Below are positions 45,242-56,350 of a stretch of 64,000 nt of DNA, one piece after another. The notes under the pieces are model-generated. The model had not been told where the DNA came from, did no database searches, and saw only the letters and a program-made list of their open reading frames with translations. Source of the DNA: Sebastes aleutianus (taxonomy: Eukaryota; Chordata; Actinopteri; Perciformes; Sebastidae); NCBI GenBank assembly GCA_916700875.1, contig CAKAKS010000062.1, positions 17,326,460-17,390,459 of the forward strand, in the 5' to 3' direction. The number at the start of each line of letters is the position of its first letter. Position 1 is the stretch's first letter. The translations under genes were made by a program, and so were the position numbers.

Positions 45242-47010
45242 AGGGTGATGATCTCATTTTTTGCAGCTCAAATAACTTCCCGGTGCTCCTATTGGAAAAG
45301 AGCAGGAAGGCTCTTTGCACTAACTGTGACTTTCATTACTGTTTTGAAAAACTCCCTCAGTTCTTCTCCAGCTTTGTACTTGGGGTGAATGCTAAAGTCA
45401 CCTAATGTTTCGCGCTGCTGATCTCAACCAGTTCCAATGACACGGTTAAATTGTAGCCCTTTAACCTCCAGGGACCTGAGAGGCTTTAAGTCAGAGCAAC
45501 GTGCAAAAAGAAACGACAGAAAGTTCATTGGCTCTCTTCTCGGCTCCTTCTGGAGGTGAATTGATTTAACGGCCTCAGTGAAATATTGCTCTGATCCTGG
45601 CCTCGGACCACTCTTGCCCCCTAACCCCTTCCTCAGCCGACCCCCCTCATAACAGCCTCGAAATTCCAGGAAAAGATGCAGCGAAGTTCTGGCTTCCATA
45701 AATCTCCGTTCAGCCGCTCCCTGCGGAGCACTGAGGGAGAAACATCATCCCCTTCCCTTTCCCCAACCCCCTCCAGCTCCAACCCTCCTCCTCCTCTCAC
45801 TGTTTTAATGCTGCGTAGAGTAACAGATGAGAACTTCCTCACCATTTCACCACAACCCCACCAGACCTCCTTTTCACTTTGAGTCACTCACTGTGCGCTC
45901 AGATCTTTACGACCTCGTCTGTCACACCACAGTGGCGTCAAAGTCATGCTGCTTCAATCAGTCTCCCTGCTCTATTTACCTGTTAGTGTTTCTGCATGTG
46001 GTCATGGTGTCGTTAGGCGTTTTATTGCCCGCAATCCACAACGGTGCCAGTCAAGTCTGACTGACTTCTGTCTCTTAACTGTGTTTTTATAGCGAGCAAA
46101 CAACAAAAAGTCCCTGCAGGGGGGACTCGCTGGAGGGGAGCGAAATCATACACAGAACTGACGAGGACAGAGCTGCAAAATTTATGTTGGGAAAATGTTC
46201 CATGACACAACACTCGGTGTTACACAAGCATAGTTTTACAACACTAGTGGAAAAGCTTTTTATTGATTGGCCTGTTTTTATGCCGTGTGAGTGCAGCGCT
46301 GTAGCCCAACCCATGTGAGTGATAGACCTGTCTCTGCATGCCCATCAGACGCAGGCGAGCTGATTAATACGCAGGGTTAGGCAAATGACATATCCATCAC
46401 ATGGCTCAGCTTCTGGGACAGTAGGGCCAAGGGCTATGACAGGAACTCTCAGCACAGCTCTCATGAGTAGCACGTAAACAGAGAACATCCGTAAACAGTT
46501 TAGAGGACCCGTTTGGACTTTGTTCCAGAGTAGCGGGTGGGTGGGTGGATGGGAAGGAGCGACTGGGACAGGAGGGGCGAGAGAGTGAAGCTCTGCAGCT
46601 GATACTCCCTCCATGGCGGCCCGGTTGGGAGGAGCAACATCAGGCTGTTCTCCTTTGGGACGTTCTGCCTGTACAAACAAACCGACCCCGGGCCTCTGGT
46701 CTAATGGGAACCAGACCTGCTCAAGGACCAAATCCCCTTCCCTTCTTCTCCCCTCCCCTCTCTGTATGACCAACGCTCCGCCGACACACACACTCCAGCT
46801 GAAGGACGCACTTCAATTATCCCAAACAGACCTGAAAATATTCCCCAGTTTTCCCACACAGCGACGGTTCATGACGTTCCTGCATCAGGGCTGACCTTCT
46901 TGACCCCCGAGCAGCCAGACTCCAGCGACCCGCGCTTATCTCACCCACCACTCTTTCACATGCTTTCTCTATCACTCCTCCTCCATCTGAACATCACACA
47001 CAAAGCTTTC
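45242..47010. other. No gene seen
   Basis: Unique-looking sequence. C-rich blocks at 45610-45800 and 46560-46760 carry long frames on both strands (up to 148 codons at 46345-46791, minus) without known motifs. Confidence 0.4.
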
Positions 47011-47014
47011 CATT

Positions 47015-47745
47015 GACTCATGTCGGTACTGACGACCTTTCCTTTTCCAGTCCGATCCACATCTCTCTAATTAGACACATTTTTTGACCCAGTTTCATAT
47101 AATAAGGTACATTTCCCGTACAGCGAATGACGAAAGCGTCCCCAATCTGTGCTTCAGGACCAGTGGGCAACTTCAGGGTCTGAAAAGTGAAGCCAACACT
47201 GAAGTGTCTTAAACTTGCATTCTTTCTAATAGCCAACAGGAGGCGACTCCTCTGGTTGCAAAAAGAAGTCTGATTGTATAGAAGTCTCTAGTCAACACGG
47301 TTAACAGACACCTTGTACATGTTTTGTTTGTAATGGTGACTGAATGTTTACTTTGTGGTCATTAGGTTGCAGCTGAGAACTGCTCAAGTTCTTCTCAAAC
47401 TCAACGTTGACTTCTGGTTTCACACAGGACACAAACGCCGGTCTCATCTGCAAAAGTTTGGTATTTTTTGACCCACCCATCCACCCGACCTCCTTCCTAC
47501 GCAGCATTCACCGCTTTTTGTATTTCCTGGTTCACGATTTTTGTGGGATATGTACGAATTACAGCCTGACAGTCTATGGTTGATACTGACAACCTTTTCT
47601 TTTCCATTCCTTTAGTCTCTCTGATTAAACCCTTTTTCTGACCAAGTTTCATATGACAGTAAGGCACATTTTCCTCTCCAGCGAATGACGAAAGCATCTC
47701 TAATCTGTGCTGCAGGACTGGAGGCACCATGGTGGTGAGCTGCTG
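47015..47745. repeat. Two related blocks flanking fragments of other repeats
   Basis: The block at 47020-47160 (TACTGACGACCTTTCC, ACCCAGTTTCATATAATAAGG, AGCGAATGACGAAAGCG) recurs at 47580-47730 (TACTGACAACCTTTTC, CAAGTTTCATATGACAGTAAGG, AGCGAATGACGAAAGCA). Between them are a reversed 3' part of the 17909-19037 repeat (47160-47292) and a segment with TTTTTTGACCCACCCATCCACCC near 47465. That segment also occurs at 62997. Confidence 0.7.
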
Positions 47746-48233
47746 GTTTGCTGAGTGAGAGCAGCTCATCTCTGACTACGAAGTCTGAATGTTCTCATTG
47801 TGAGGGGTCAGAGTTTATCAGTGAATGTCCTCCCAGTCTCACTGCCGTCTCTATCTGAATGTCCCGTCTCACTAAAGTATGAATGTTGGCTCAGAGTCAG
47901 ACGGAGGGGAGAAAAAGCCTCTAGAGCCTCCACATTGACTGCACATCTGATGCAGAGAGGGCTGATTGTGATACGGCCTGGTGACAGCGGGCCTCACAGG
48001 ACATGTGGTGTTGTTTAAACTGCATCACTTTATCGCTGCGTTTCTCTTCCTCAACGATTAAATACATGTTAACGCTTCCTTCTGTCCTGGTGTGTAGAAG
48101 TAGTGTTTTCAAGGCCAGAAAAGCTCATTATTTGTGCGTGCTGGAATCCGTGATCGAGTCACTGACGCCAAGTGCCTGGAAGTACGGCAGATTTATTGAG
48201 GAGAATGGACCGTGTCTGAAGAGCTGGAACGAA

Positions 48234-48272
<39 letters not shown>

Positions 48273-48388
48273 GATATGACTGTTCAGCTCTGTCTCCCTC
48301 CCACACATCTGGGCACAAACACGTCAATGTTCCCGTAGGCAAAGATCTGTGATGAGCTGAGCTGCTGCCCAGCTCATAGTTAGTTTAC

Positions 48389-48432
<44 letters not shown>

Positions 48433-48845
48433 ACATTTGATTTCTGCCTGGTCTTGTGCTCCTCTGGGGTTCTCTGTACCTCTTCTTGCTGTGGGCTTTA
48501 TTGTGTCTTTGCATGTCAGGAGTGGCCAAGCCCAGACGCAACCCTGAAATGTTTTTCTGCAGCGTCAGCTCAAACTGAGAACTTGCTGCCGGTAACAAAC
48601 GTGTTGCAACTCACTCACTGAGAGGTTAGGAGTGGGAGGTGTGTTTGGGATGTGAAAGATGTTTACAACTTTGAGTGCTTGGTCTTATATTAGATATGTG
48701 TGGACTAGACTAATGTGTTTTTCTGAACTTAAAACCCAGTACTTAATGCTCCAAGATTACTCAGATCTTCTGACCAATTGATCTTAAATATCCCACGGTC
48801 CAGTCTAAAATAAAAAGGTCTTCATCACCCATGTCTTTGCCAAAA
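47746..48845. other. No gene seen; two (AC)n microsatellites
   Basis: (AC)n at 48235-48270 and 48391-48429. The remaining sequence is unique-looking with short frames only. Confidence 0.5.
48391..48429. repeat. (CA)n microsatellite
   Basis: About 19 uninterrupted CA units, 120 bp after another AC run at 48235-48270. Confidence 0.9.
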
Positions 48846-48847
48846 AG

Positions 48848-49351
48848 TTGCACTCGAACACACCGCAAAGTTTATAGCAAATAGCCAACTACCACGTATG
48901 TTCTGCGTCTGTGTGAGATGAAACCGAAAGACCGAGGACGGCCTATAAACAGTACAAGCCATTATGACACGTACATTAAACAAAGAGGTGTTTGCCGAGC
49001 ACGTTCACACCACTTTCACACAGTTTGGAGAGTGGTGTGAAAATGGTTGGCAAATGCAGCTTTATTTCATGTACGTATCATGACAACGGCTTTTATATAC
49101 ATAGTTCTCGGTCTTCCGGTTTCCCTTTCTAAATGACGAATACAGACTACCCCCGCTTGCTGGTGTGAAGTTATTTCACACTCATGTTATTTCCTCTCAT
49201 GCAGGCGCAGAATGTACATGATAGTTGGCAGTAGTCTTTGCAGTGTGTTAAAGTGCAACATTTTGGTCAAGACCAAGGTGACGTGAGGCAAATCAAAGGT
49301 CCGCCTTCGTCACTGCTAGCTCCTTGATGTCAGGTTGGTGTGTGGGCCCTT
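48848..49351. mobile_element. Rearranged copy of the GACACACCAA inverted-repeat element
   Basis: Related to 26671-27140: TTGCACTCGAACACACCGCAAAG near the left, GCAGGCGCAGAATGTAC, AGTCTTTGCAGTGTGTT and the end GTTGGTGTGTGGGCCCTTAG. Some internal blocks (ACGTACATTAAACAAAG near 48970 and CATGTACGTATCATGACAACGGC near 49070) appear in inverted form, so the copy has been rearranged. Confidence 0.55.
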
Positions 49352-49419
49352 AGCTTCATACCAGATGGCCATGTCGTTGTGAAAGTGTGAATCAGATGAG
49401 ATGAAAATGAAAAATTAAT

Positions 49420-49600
49420 ACTTCTTTTACTGTCTTTTAATTCTGTTTTGTTTGTTATATTGTTGAGTATCCGCTTCTATTTTATAAATTGTATATGTTT
49501 TTCATGCTGTGTACTTTTATGCATTTCTATTATTAACTGTGAAGCACTTTGGAACTGCTATATAAATAACGTTTATTATTATTATTATTATATTATATAA
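49420..49600 (+). mobile_element. 3' tail of a non-LTR retrotransposon
   Basis: A T-rich 3' UTR-like stretch followed by GTGAAGCACTTTGGAACTGC, TATATAAATAACG and a (ATT)n end. This is the same tail layout as the L2-type ends at 31.0 and 31.3 kb. The coding part is lost. Confidence 0.6.
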
Positions 49601-50948
49601 TCTGCTTGTGCTTTTTAGTGAGTGTGCATTTGTGAGCCTGTGTGTTTGCATGATGTACCTCCAGGACACATTTAATTTGTGCTCCATTGATCCACTGCAC
49701 ACATGAGCTAACACGCCACAGTTCTGATGGATGAAACGGATCAATACTGTAGCACAAAAAACATCCAGCAGTTTGACAGAAAGATGACATTACCAAGAGC
49801 AACTGCTTTGTGTTTATTTTTCTTCTTTGTCTGTTTTTACAACCTCAATAAAACATACTTGCAACATAACCACAAAGAAATAGCCTTGATAGGACCAGGT
49901 GGGTGTGTCCAGCGCTGGTTTATATTCCCACTGATGTCATCCGTTGAGGCAACAGAAGTTTGGCAGGAAGGGACGGACAAACAGTCAAGGTCGTTGACCC
50001 ACCACAGGGAAAACGCCACCAGTCAGTTTGTGTCCCTGATGTTTCAAAAGTAATGATTATTCCCTGATGTATGGGGGGAACAGAGCAGTCTTTGTCTATT
50101 AATGGTCACACACACACACACACACACACACGTACAAAACGTCATTTGTTAAAAGCTCCTTCCTCCTTCCTTTTCTTTTCTACTGTTTCTCCACATTGTT
50201 CCAGTCTGCCACGTTGCAGCCGTTTGGGAAGCAGAGACACCTGGATCCAGTTGGTTTTCCACTGATATTGTTCTCCTTCCAGAGTAAGTCTATGGTCATG
50301 TGATGACAATGATGATGTGGCATGGTCTGATAGTGAGAAGCTAGTGAGCGTGGGGACTCCACACCCCCACGGCTCCCCCCTCTCCCGAATCCAATACTCA
50401 GAGATGTGTGGGATTGCTCTCACAGGAGGAACTTGAACCCTCTGACTTCCTGCTCGCTGATGAGGTCACTGGTCTCAGTGGGAGTGTCTGTGAAACGCCT
50501 GCTCAATAACAGCCGACTGACGGCGGAGCACGGCGGGAGGAGGGAGGAGGGAGGAGTGGGACATGTAGCGGGGGTCGAGGGGTGGAGGACAGGTTGATGT
50601 GGGGATGGGAGAGGAGGAGGAAGGGGTAAAAAGGCTGTCCAGTCCCTGTCTCTAGTGAGCCTGAGGCACTTGGCGGAGCACAGCATGTTGTAGAGAGGAC
50701 TCTCTCTTTTTCTTTTTAAAAAAATTGACAAAGTGGGTGGGGGTGTTGAAAGCTGCACAGCCAGGAAAATCTCACAAAATGGGCTGAGAATGTTCCCGTC
50801 TGACTGAACTCTCTGTTTTTCATTAATCACACGTTATTAGTTGCTATCTGAGGCCATGCATGGACCTGAAATCTGACTTTATGTATTAATCTGTGGGTTC
50901 AGAGAGGGATCAGGGGCCTCATTACAGAAAAATATCCTGTTTGTTCTA
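49601..50948. other. No gene seen; one (AC)n
   Basis: (AC)n at 50107-50131. A G/A-rich block lies at 50520-50640 (GGAGGAGGGAGG type). No recognised exon. Confidence 0.4.
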
Positions 50949-50950
50949 TC

Positions 50951-51412
50951 TTAAAGTGGCAGTAGGCAGATTATTTTTGGCATCATTGGGCAAAAATTCC
51001 ATAATAACCTTTCAGCATATTGTAATTCAAGTGTTCTGAGAGAAAACTAGACTTCTGCACCTCCTCATGGCTCTGTTTTCAGGCTTTAGAAAATCTAGCC
51101 CGTGACGGGAGACTTTGGTCAATAACAGGTCATTTCAGAGAGAGAGCGTTCCTATTGGCTGTTCATTCAACAGAGGCAGCTGTCAATCACTCGCAAACTC
51201 TGATCAAACGGTCAAACTAGGCAGCGCTGATCAAATATGAATCAATATTCTGTCACTGTAATGCCTATTTCTCTCCTCAAATGTTTTCAGAAACATCTGG
51301 TAGTGTACTGTTTAGCTGTAAAATGAGAAAGTTTGCTCCGGCTGGTGGGCGGTGCTTGGTATTTCCTCAACCGATCTCAACATGTCTGCCGGGTCACAAA
51401 CTTTCTCATCGG
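50951..51412. mobile_element. TTAA-type MITE, family 3 (AGTGGCAGTAGGCAG end)
   Basis: TTAA at 50951-50954 is followed by AGTGGCAGTAGGCAGATT. Interior words CTCCTCATGGCTCTGTTTTC, CCGTGACGGGAGACTTTG and GCGTTCCTATTGGCTG are shared with 54118-54648. That copy ends TGCCTGCTTCAGCTTTAA, the inverse of the left end here. The right end of this copy merges with other repeat sequence near 51412. Confidence 0.65.
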
Positions 51413-51830
51413 TCCAAGAAGTATTGAAGTAGTACACTTACAAGTACAGTATACCACTTGTACATTGATATTAGTATACTTACTACATCAAGTATACTTG
51501 GGAAATATACTTGGCTGTGTTGAATACTCGATTCTGATTGGTCAATCACAGTGTTCTACGATCTGTTATTTTTTTTACAGCAGGTTTTATATCGGACTCT
51601 GGCGTCCGTTTTTTTGTGTCAGATTATTGATTTCTTAAGTAAGTAGCCGTGTAATAAGCGGGATAATGTACAGCTAGCAGGTCATTGTTGTGAAAGAATC
51701 CCTGACATCTCCGCTACGCGTCGGGGTGCAGTATCGCCCTGTCGGGGTTTCTGTCACAACAGTGGAGGGCTCACTGTACATTATACCTTACTTACTTCAT
51801 AATGATAACTTGAAGTATACTACTTTTTCG
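51413..51830. repeat. Probable dispersed repeat with AGTATACTT words
   Basis: Contains repeated AGTATACTT/AAGTATAC motifs at both ends (51425-51510 and 51810-51830) around TTGAATACTCGATTCTGATTGG and GGGATAATGTACAGC...CTGTACATTATACC. The paired ends suggest an inverted-repeat element. No second copy in the window. Confidence 0.4.
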
Positions 51831-51831
51831 T

Positions 51832-52095
51832 AAGGGAAGGTTTTCATCCAGGAGACCGCTGTTTGTGTCCCGTGCGTTATGTTTCACTTTCGCTTTACAA
51901 TCAGCTGATCGTTGGTGTCCCGTGTTCACGACATTAAGTCACATTTGCACTGTAAAAACGTAGTTATTCTAACTAAATGGTTTTGTTGCCTAAACCTAAG
52001 TAAGTGTTGTTGTTTAATTCACAACATTAAGCAGGTTTACTGTGACCGAAAAGTGACGCCGAGGGGGTCTGACGAAGCGTCAGTATGTGACGAGG
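51832..52095. repeat. Fragment of the CAGGAGACCGCTGT repeat
   Basis: CCAGGAGACCGCTGTTTGTGTCCCGTG recurs at 23770 and, with variation, in reverse sense context near 62970 (ACAGCGGTCTCCTGG). TTGTTGCCTAAACCTAAG is close to the complement of TTAGGCAACAAAAC near 62838. Confidence 0.5.
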
Positions 52096-53990
52096 TGGGA
52101 TGAGAACGTGTTGGATAAGAATTCAGGCTGATGAAGTTCCTGTAATGAGGCCTCCATATGCCAGAACGCTCTGCTTCGCCTGGAGGCCGGCCTCATTTAA
52201 GACCAACAAAATGAGGCCTTCAACAAGCCAGATGATTGTCTGTTTACAATTACCATGCTGTCACAACAACGTGTTGCACAAAAGAGTGTTATATGGAATA
52301 AGGAACATCTAACTTGTGGTATCACATGCTGCTCGCTGTCAGCTGGCCGGCCTCTCACTGGCTCCCGGCTGATGTCAGAGCACTCTTGATTAAAGAGCGA
52401 CCTGCCTCTGGTCCCAGTGAAGGTCAGGTTTCTATGAGGTAACTTCTGCTCCCTGTACGCAGCAGGCGAACGAGGGGGAGCACCTGGTGCGCGGCGCCTG
52501 AGGCTGCGGCGCTATAGGTAGAGGTTAGTGGGAAGGAAGGGAGGAGCAGGATGGCGATCGCACATACAAAGCCATCTTGTTTTAGGCTCAGATGGAACTG
52601 CTCTGTTGCCAATTGGGTCCAGAGCTCTACATCCTGCCGCCAAGTGAAAGACCCAGTCTTCAAACAAGTTACATGAACAAAGAGCCATACACTACCACTC
52701 CAACACACATACAGGAAGAGTATTTCACTCCCTTCATCTGTGCTTTGACTTCCAGATGCCACCCTCAGAGTGTTCCTCAAGAGGTCACGGTTCCATACCC
52801 AAACTCTCACAACACAATGCAATTAAGTCATTCTCTGTAAAACACACACAGCTTGGTCAAAACACACAGACACACTCACTCCCCCGTCATCGTCTCCCTG
52901 CGTTTCACCCTCGGGCAGTGTAATGCCTTCCAGATGTTCAGATGCTGTGCTCTCCAGCAGCCCCACCAAACCTCCTTGGAAGTCCGTGCCCCTCTCTCAT
53001 GGTGTTAATGGTGCCCAGGAGGCCTCTGAAGGGGGGATGGGAGGGGGGTCATGAGATCTTTCCAGCCCCTACTGATCTTACAAAAGGACCTCTGCATCCT
53101 TTCCCTTTCACAGGGTAATCGCTTATCTTCTCTTTGCGCTGATCAGCAACTGAAAAGCTGCATGAGGAGCATGGGAGTGGTTTTAAACGACATCCTGGTA
53201 AAAAAAAAAGACGGTGTGCTTACAAAACAGCATCTGCAGCTGCTCTCCATCCAGATGGGCAGTGCTGGTAAATACTATTAGGTTTCATTTGTCTGTTGTG
53301 CCTTTGGCTATCATGTGTCAGCTGCTCCTCATCAAGTTATTACAGCCCTACCAGTGTTTCTCTTCTAGTACTATTAACTCCTACCGTAAAAAAGAAAATC
53401 AATGGCTACTCTCAGGAGCTGGCTTGTGTTACCGTCTTCCCTCCTCATGACCCTCACCAAATGATCTTGTGTCACAGTCTGAGATTTATGTTCCATACCA
53501 TGTTCCAGGCTGAGCTCTATTAATGCGTAAAAGGCCAATCATTAGGGGCCTATCTGTTACTCAGTATAGACGCTAAAACGCTCTGGGACGTGGTAGACAG
53601 CTACAGTCCCTCAGGCCATGTTTTTAAAATGCTTATCTCCTCTTCAAAGCCAGCGATGGAGCTACTAGTTATTCATGCTATATTTGCTATGGAGATTTGT
53701 GGTGGTTGGATGATGAAATGCAGCTTCCAAAGATGGTTTTGTGGAGGTTTCTAGCTGGGTTTCCACCAAAAGTTCCCGGGACTATTAGTCTAAATTCGCC
53801 CATTTCATCTACAAAAAACAATTGGAAAAAAATAAACTTTAGGTTTCATTTCACTGTGACGATATTTACTGCTGCATATATTTACTGATGCATGTTGGAT
53901 GTAATTAATGAAATGCAGAGGAGGAAAAAGAAAATAAGAGAGTGCGTCTCATAAGTAAGTCATCTGTTGAGTGTTTGATGGTTATTTATT
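52096..53990. other. No gene seen
   Basis: Unique-looking sequence with short frames; no motif or splice structure recognised. Confidence 0.4.
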
Positions 53991-53991
53991 A

Positions 53992-54118
53992 GGGCTGTCA
54001 ATCGATTAAAATATTGAATCATGATTAATTGCATGATTGTCCATAGTTAATCGTGATTAATCACAAATTAATCACATATTTTCTATCTGATAAAAATGTA
54101 CCTTCAAGGGAGATCTGT
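53992..54118 (-). mobile_element. Right-end fragment of the GGCTGTCAA element
   Basis: TTAGGGCTGTCAATCGATTAAAATATT through AAAAATGTACCTTCAAGGG is the reverse complement of the end of the copy at 60688-61043. It is cut at about 54118, where family 3 sequence begins at once. Confidence 0.65.
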
Positions 54119-54648
54119 TGATAAAACTAGACTACTGCACCTCCTCATGGCTCTGTTTTCAGGCTTTAGCCCGTGACGGGAGACTTTGACCAATCACAGG
54201 TTATTTCAGAGAGAGAGAGAGCGTTCCTATTGGCTGTGCTCCGGTCATGTGACCGGAACTTGGCGTCCCTTCAACAGATTCCACAATGGCGGCTGCCTCA
54301 CAAACTTTCTCATTTTACAGCTAAAAGAAATAGGCATTAACGTAACATAATATTGATTCATATTTGATCAGCGCTGCCTAGTTTGACCGTTTGGTCGGAG
54401 TTTGGGAGTGATTGACAGCCGGCTCTCATAGACAGCAGATGGATAGCAGACCTCAGATCAGCCCTGACTGCTTGTTTTCCTCCGATCTAATCTTGCAGAT
54501 GCCGTTTCAGAGCACCGGAGGACACAGAGGCACATGATTTTTTTCAGGTTTCCTGTTTCATGTACTACTGTCAGGATATAGCATAGCGACCGTTTTATAA
54601 AAATAACTTTTTTTAATCATATTTGCTCCAATCTTGCCTGCTTCAGCT
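54118..54648. mobile_element. TTAA-type MITE, family 3, second copy (left end missing)
   Basis: Shares CTGCACCTCCTCATGGCTCTG, CCGTGACGGGAGACTTTGACC and TTGATCAGCGCTGCCTAG-type words with 50951-51412. The right end TGCCTGCTTCAGCTTTAA has TTAA at 54649-54652. Confidence 0.65.
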
Positions 54649-54652
54649 TTAA

Positions 54653-55301
54653 TGTAGACCCTGGTCCCTGCAGTTGAAACGTAACGAGTACCTCAAAAGG
54701 GTCCGAGTTGCGGGGGAAAGTTCCTTGGGTGGAAACGGGGCTTCTGTTATTTTTGCAACTTGCAGCACAGCAAGGACAGACTACTCCACATATACTAGCA
54801 TGGCTGGGGCAAAGGGACAAGAAGTGAAACGACAATAATAACATTTTGGCTGGCCAGTGGATCCACTGAGGCCACATGGGTGAGCCCCAGACTCAAAGCC
54901 AGAGGAAAAAGCTGCAGGCTGAGGAGCTCTGTGAGAAAGTGTCCATCTGCAGCACATGTTGGATACGGCCCAAAACAAACAAGTTAAAATTAAACCACAG
55001 AAAGACAGCCGATCTCCGTGTTTAAAGTTCCTACAAACAGAGGATTACGGTGTTACCATTTCAAAGGTCTGAGAAATTGTCAGTTTTGTGGTTTATCCCA
55101 CCACAATACAACCAATAATCTCTGTAGCAGCTCCACCGCTGGCTGAGGCACAGCTGGTCGACAGGAATGAAGATGGTGCATTGAAGTTTGAGAGAAAATG
55201 TTCTGAAGTTCTCGCAGGTGCATCGAGAGTAAGTCATGTGTAGGACGTTGAATCTTTCACGTTCATCATCCTTATAGCAGTAACATCACTCATTCCCACA
55301 C
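54653..55301. other. No gene seen
   Basis: Unique-looking sequence, no recognisable exon. Confidence 0.4.
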
Positions 55302-55305
55302 TTAA

Positions 55306-56111
55306 AGGTTCTATACACAGGATTTTAATATAGCAGCAAACAACTATTTGCTATGCAAAGATATTGTTGGAGCCATTTCAATGCTGGCCAATGAGTGGCG
55401 CTGTGGTTAGTCTAATTTAGTGTAGCCTACTTTGATGCAGGTGTGTAGCACAGCGAGGTCTGTGGTTTGTGAATCAGGGTAATGACGGTGGTGTTTTATT
55501 TGGAGAGATGTACTTTTGTTATAGTTTTAAAATAAATAGATTGGCATTTCCGACAGTAAGTTTCGGCTTTTGGGGATTTTTGGTGACAACAGAGGACGCA
55601 TTTGAAGTACGCCGTCTACACCGGAGCCACATGTACAACTACTGACCAAACAAGGTAATGTCTACCTGAGCAGATAATTGCACTGTTTTCACTGTTAGCA
55701 CCGTTAGCTGCAAGCCACCGGCTCAACCGTTGCCATGTTGAGAGCCGTGTGAAGGCAATATATACAATATAGGTATAATATATAATATGCATGTTCCCCC
55801 CTTGTTAGCATGGGTTCTCTCTGGGTTCTCCGGCTTCCTCCCACAGTTTAAAAACATGCAGGTTAGGTTCAATGTTGTCTCTAAATTTCCCGTAGGTGTG
55901 AATGTGAGCGTGAATGGTTGTCTGTCTCTATGTGTCAGCCCTGTGATAGTCTGGCGACCTGTTCAGGTTGTACCCCGCCTTCGCCCAATGTCAGCTGGGA
56001 TCGGCTCCGACCTCCCCAGGACCCTGAATAGGATAAGCGGTTACAGATAATGGATGGATGGATAATATACTGTATATATATAATATGCTCTGAACTCCGT
56101 ATAGAGAACCT
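55306..56111. mobile_element. TTAA-flanked element, family 4 (AGGTTCT ends), carrying a retrotransposon fragment
   Basis: TTAA at 55302-55305 and 56112-56115. The ends read AGGTTCTATACACAGGATTT and the inverse AGGTTCTCTATACGGAGTTC. A different element sits inside it at about 55787-56062. Confidence 0.75.
55787..56062 (+). mobile_element. 3' end of a non-LTR retrotransposon or derived SINE, with (GGAT)n tail
   Basis: Contains GGGTTCTCCGGCTTCCTCCCAC, GTGAATGTGAGCGTGAATGG, CAGCTGGGATCGGCTCC and GAATAGGATAAGCGGTTACAG, ending ATGGATGGATGGATA. This is a very widespread fish repeat 3' end with a GGAT microsatellite tail. The exact clade is not certain. The open frame at 55787-56050 is incidental. 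Confidence 0.7.
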
Positions 56112-56115
56112 TTAA

Positions 56116-56346
56116 AGGGGACATATCATGCTCATTTCCAGGTTCATACTAATGAGCCTGCATGTGACATAGGAAGGGGAGCCAAATCTGAATGGCTTGT
56201 TGAATCACATGTTTTCTGATCCAGAGAGCCCACAACAAACTGACTGGGTTGTCTTATTTCAAAGTTTGTGGGTTGGTAGACGCTCCAGATACCCAAATGT
56301 ATGTGAACGAGCACTGAAAAAGTGAATTTTTCAGGATATGGCCCCT
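56116..56346. mobile_element. TTAA MITE family 2, short intact copy
   Basis: TTAA at 56112-56115 and 56347-56350. The ends read AGGGGACATATCATGCTCAT and the inverse AGGGGCCATATCCTG. 231 bp, non-coding. It shares its left TTAA with the element at 55306-56111. Confidence 0.85.
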
Positions 56347-56350
56347 TTAA

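Noticed and set aside
46345..46791. 148-codon frame on the minus strand
   Set aside because: It lies in a GC-richer, stop-poor block, and the opposite strand is open too. The composition is Pro/Gly-biased without a recognisable domain.
50420..50830. 136-codon Pro-rich frame on the minus strand
   Set aside because: It reflects the GGAGGAGGG-type purine-rich strand at 50520-50640. No homologue recognised and no splice signals.
55787..56050. 87-codon frame starting MHVPPLLAWVLSGF
   Set aside because: It is the translation of a widespread retrotransposon 3' end with a GGAT tail, which is not known to be coding in this part.
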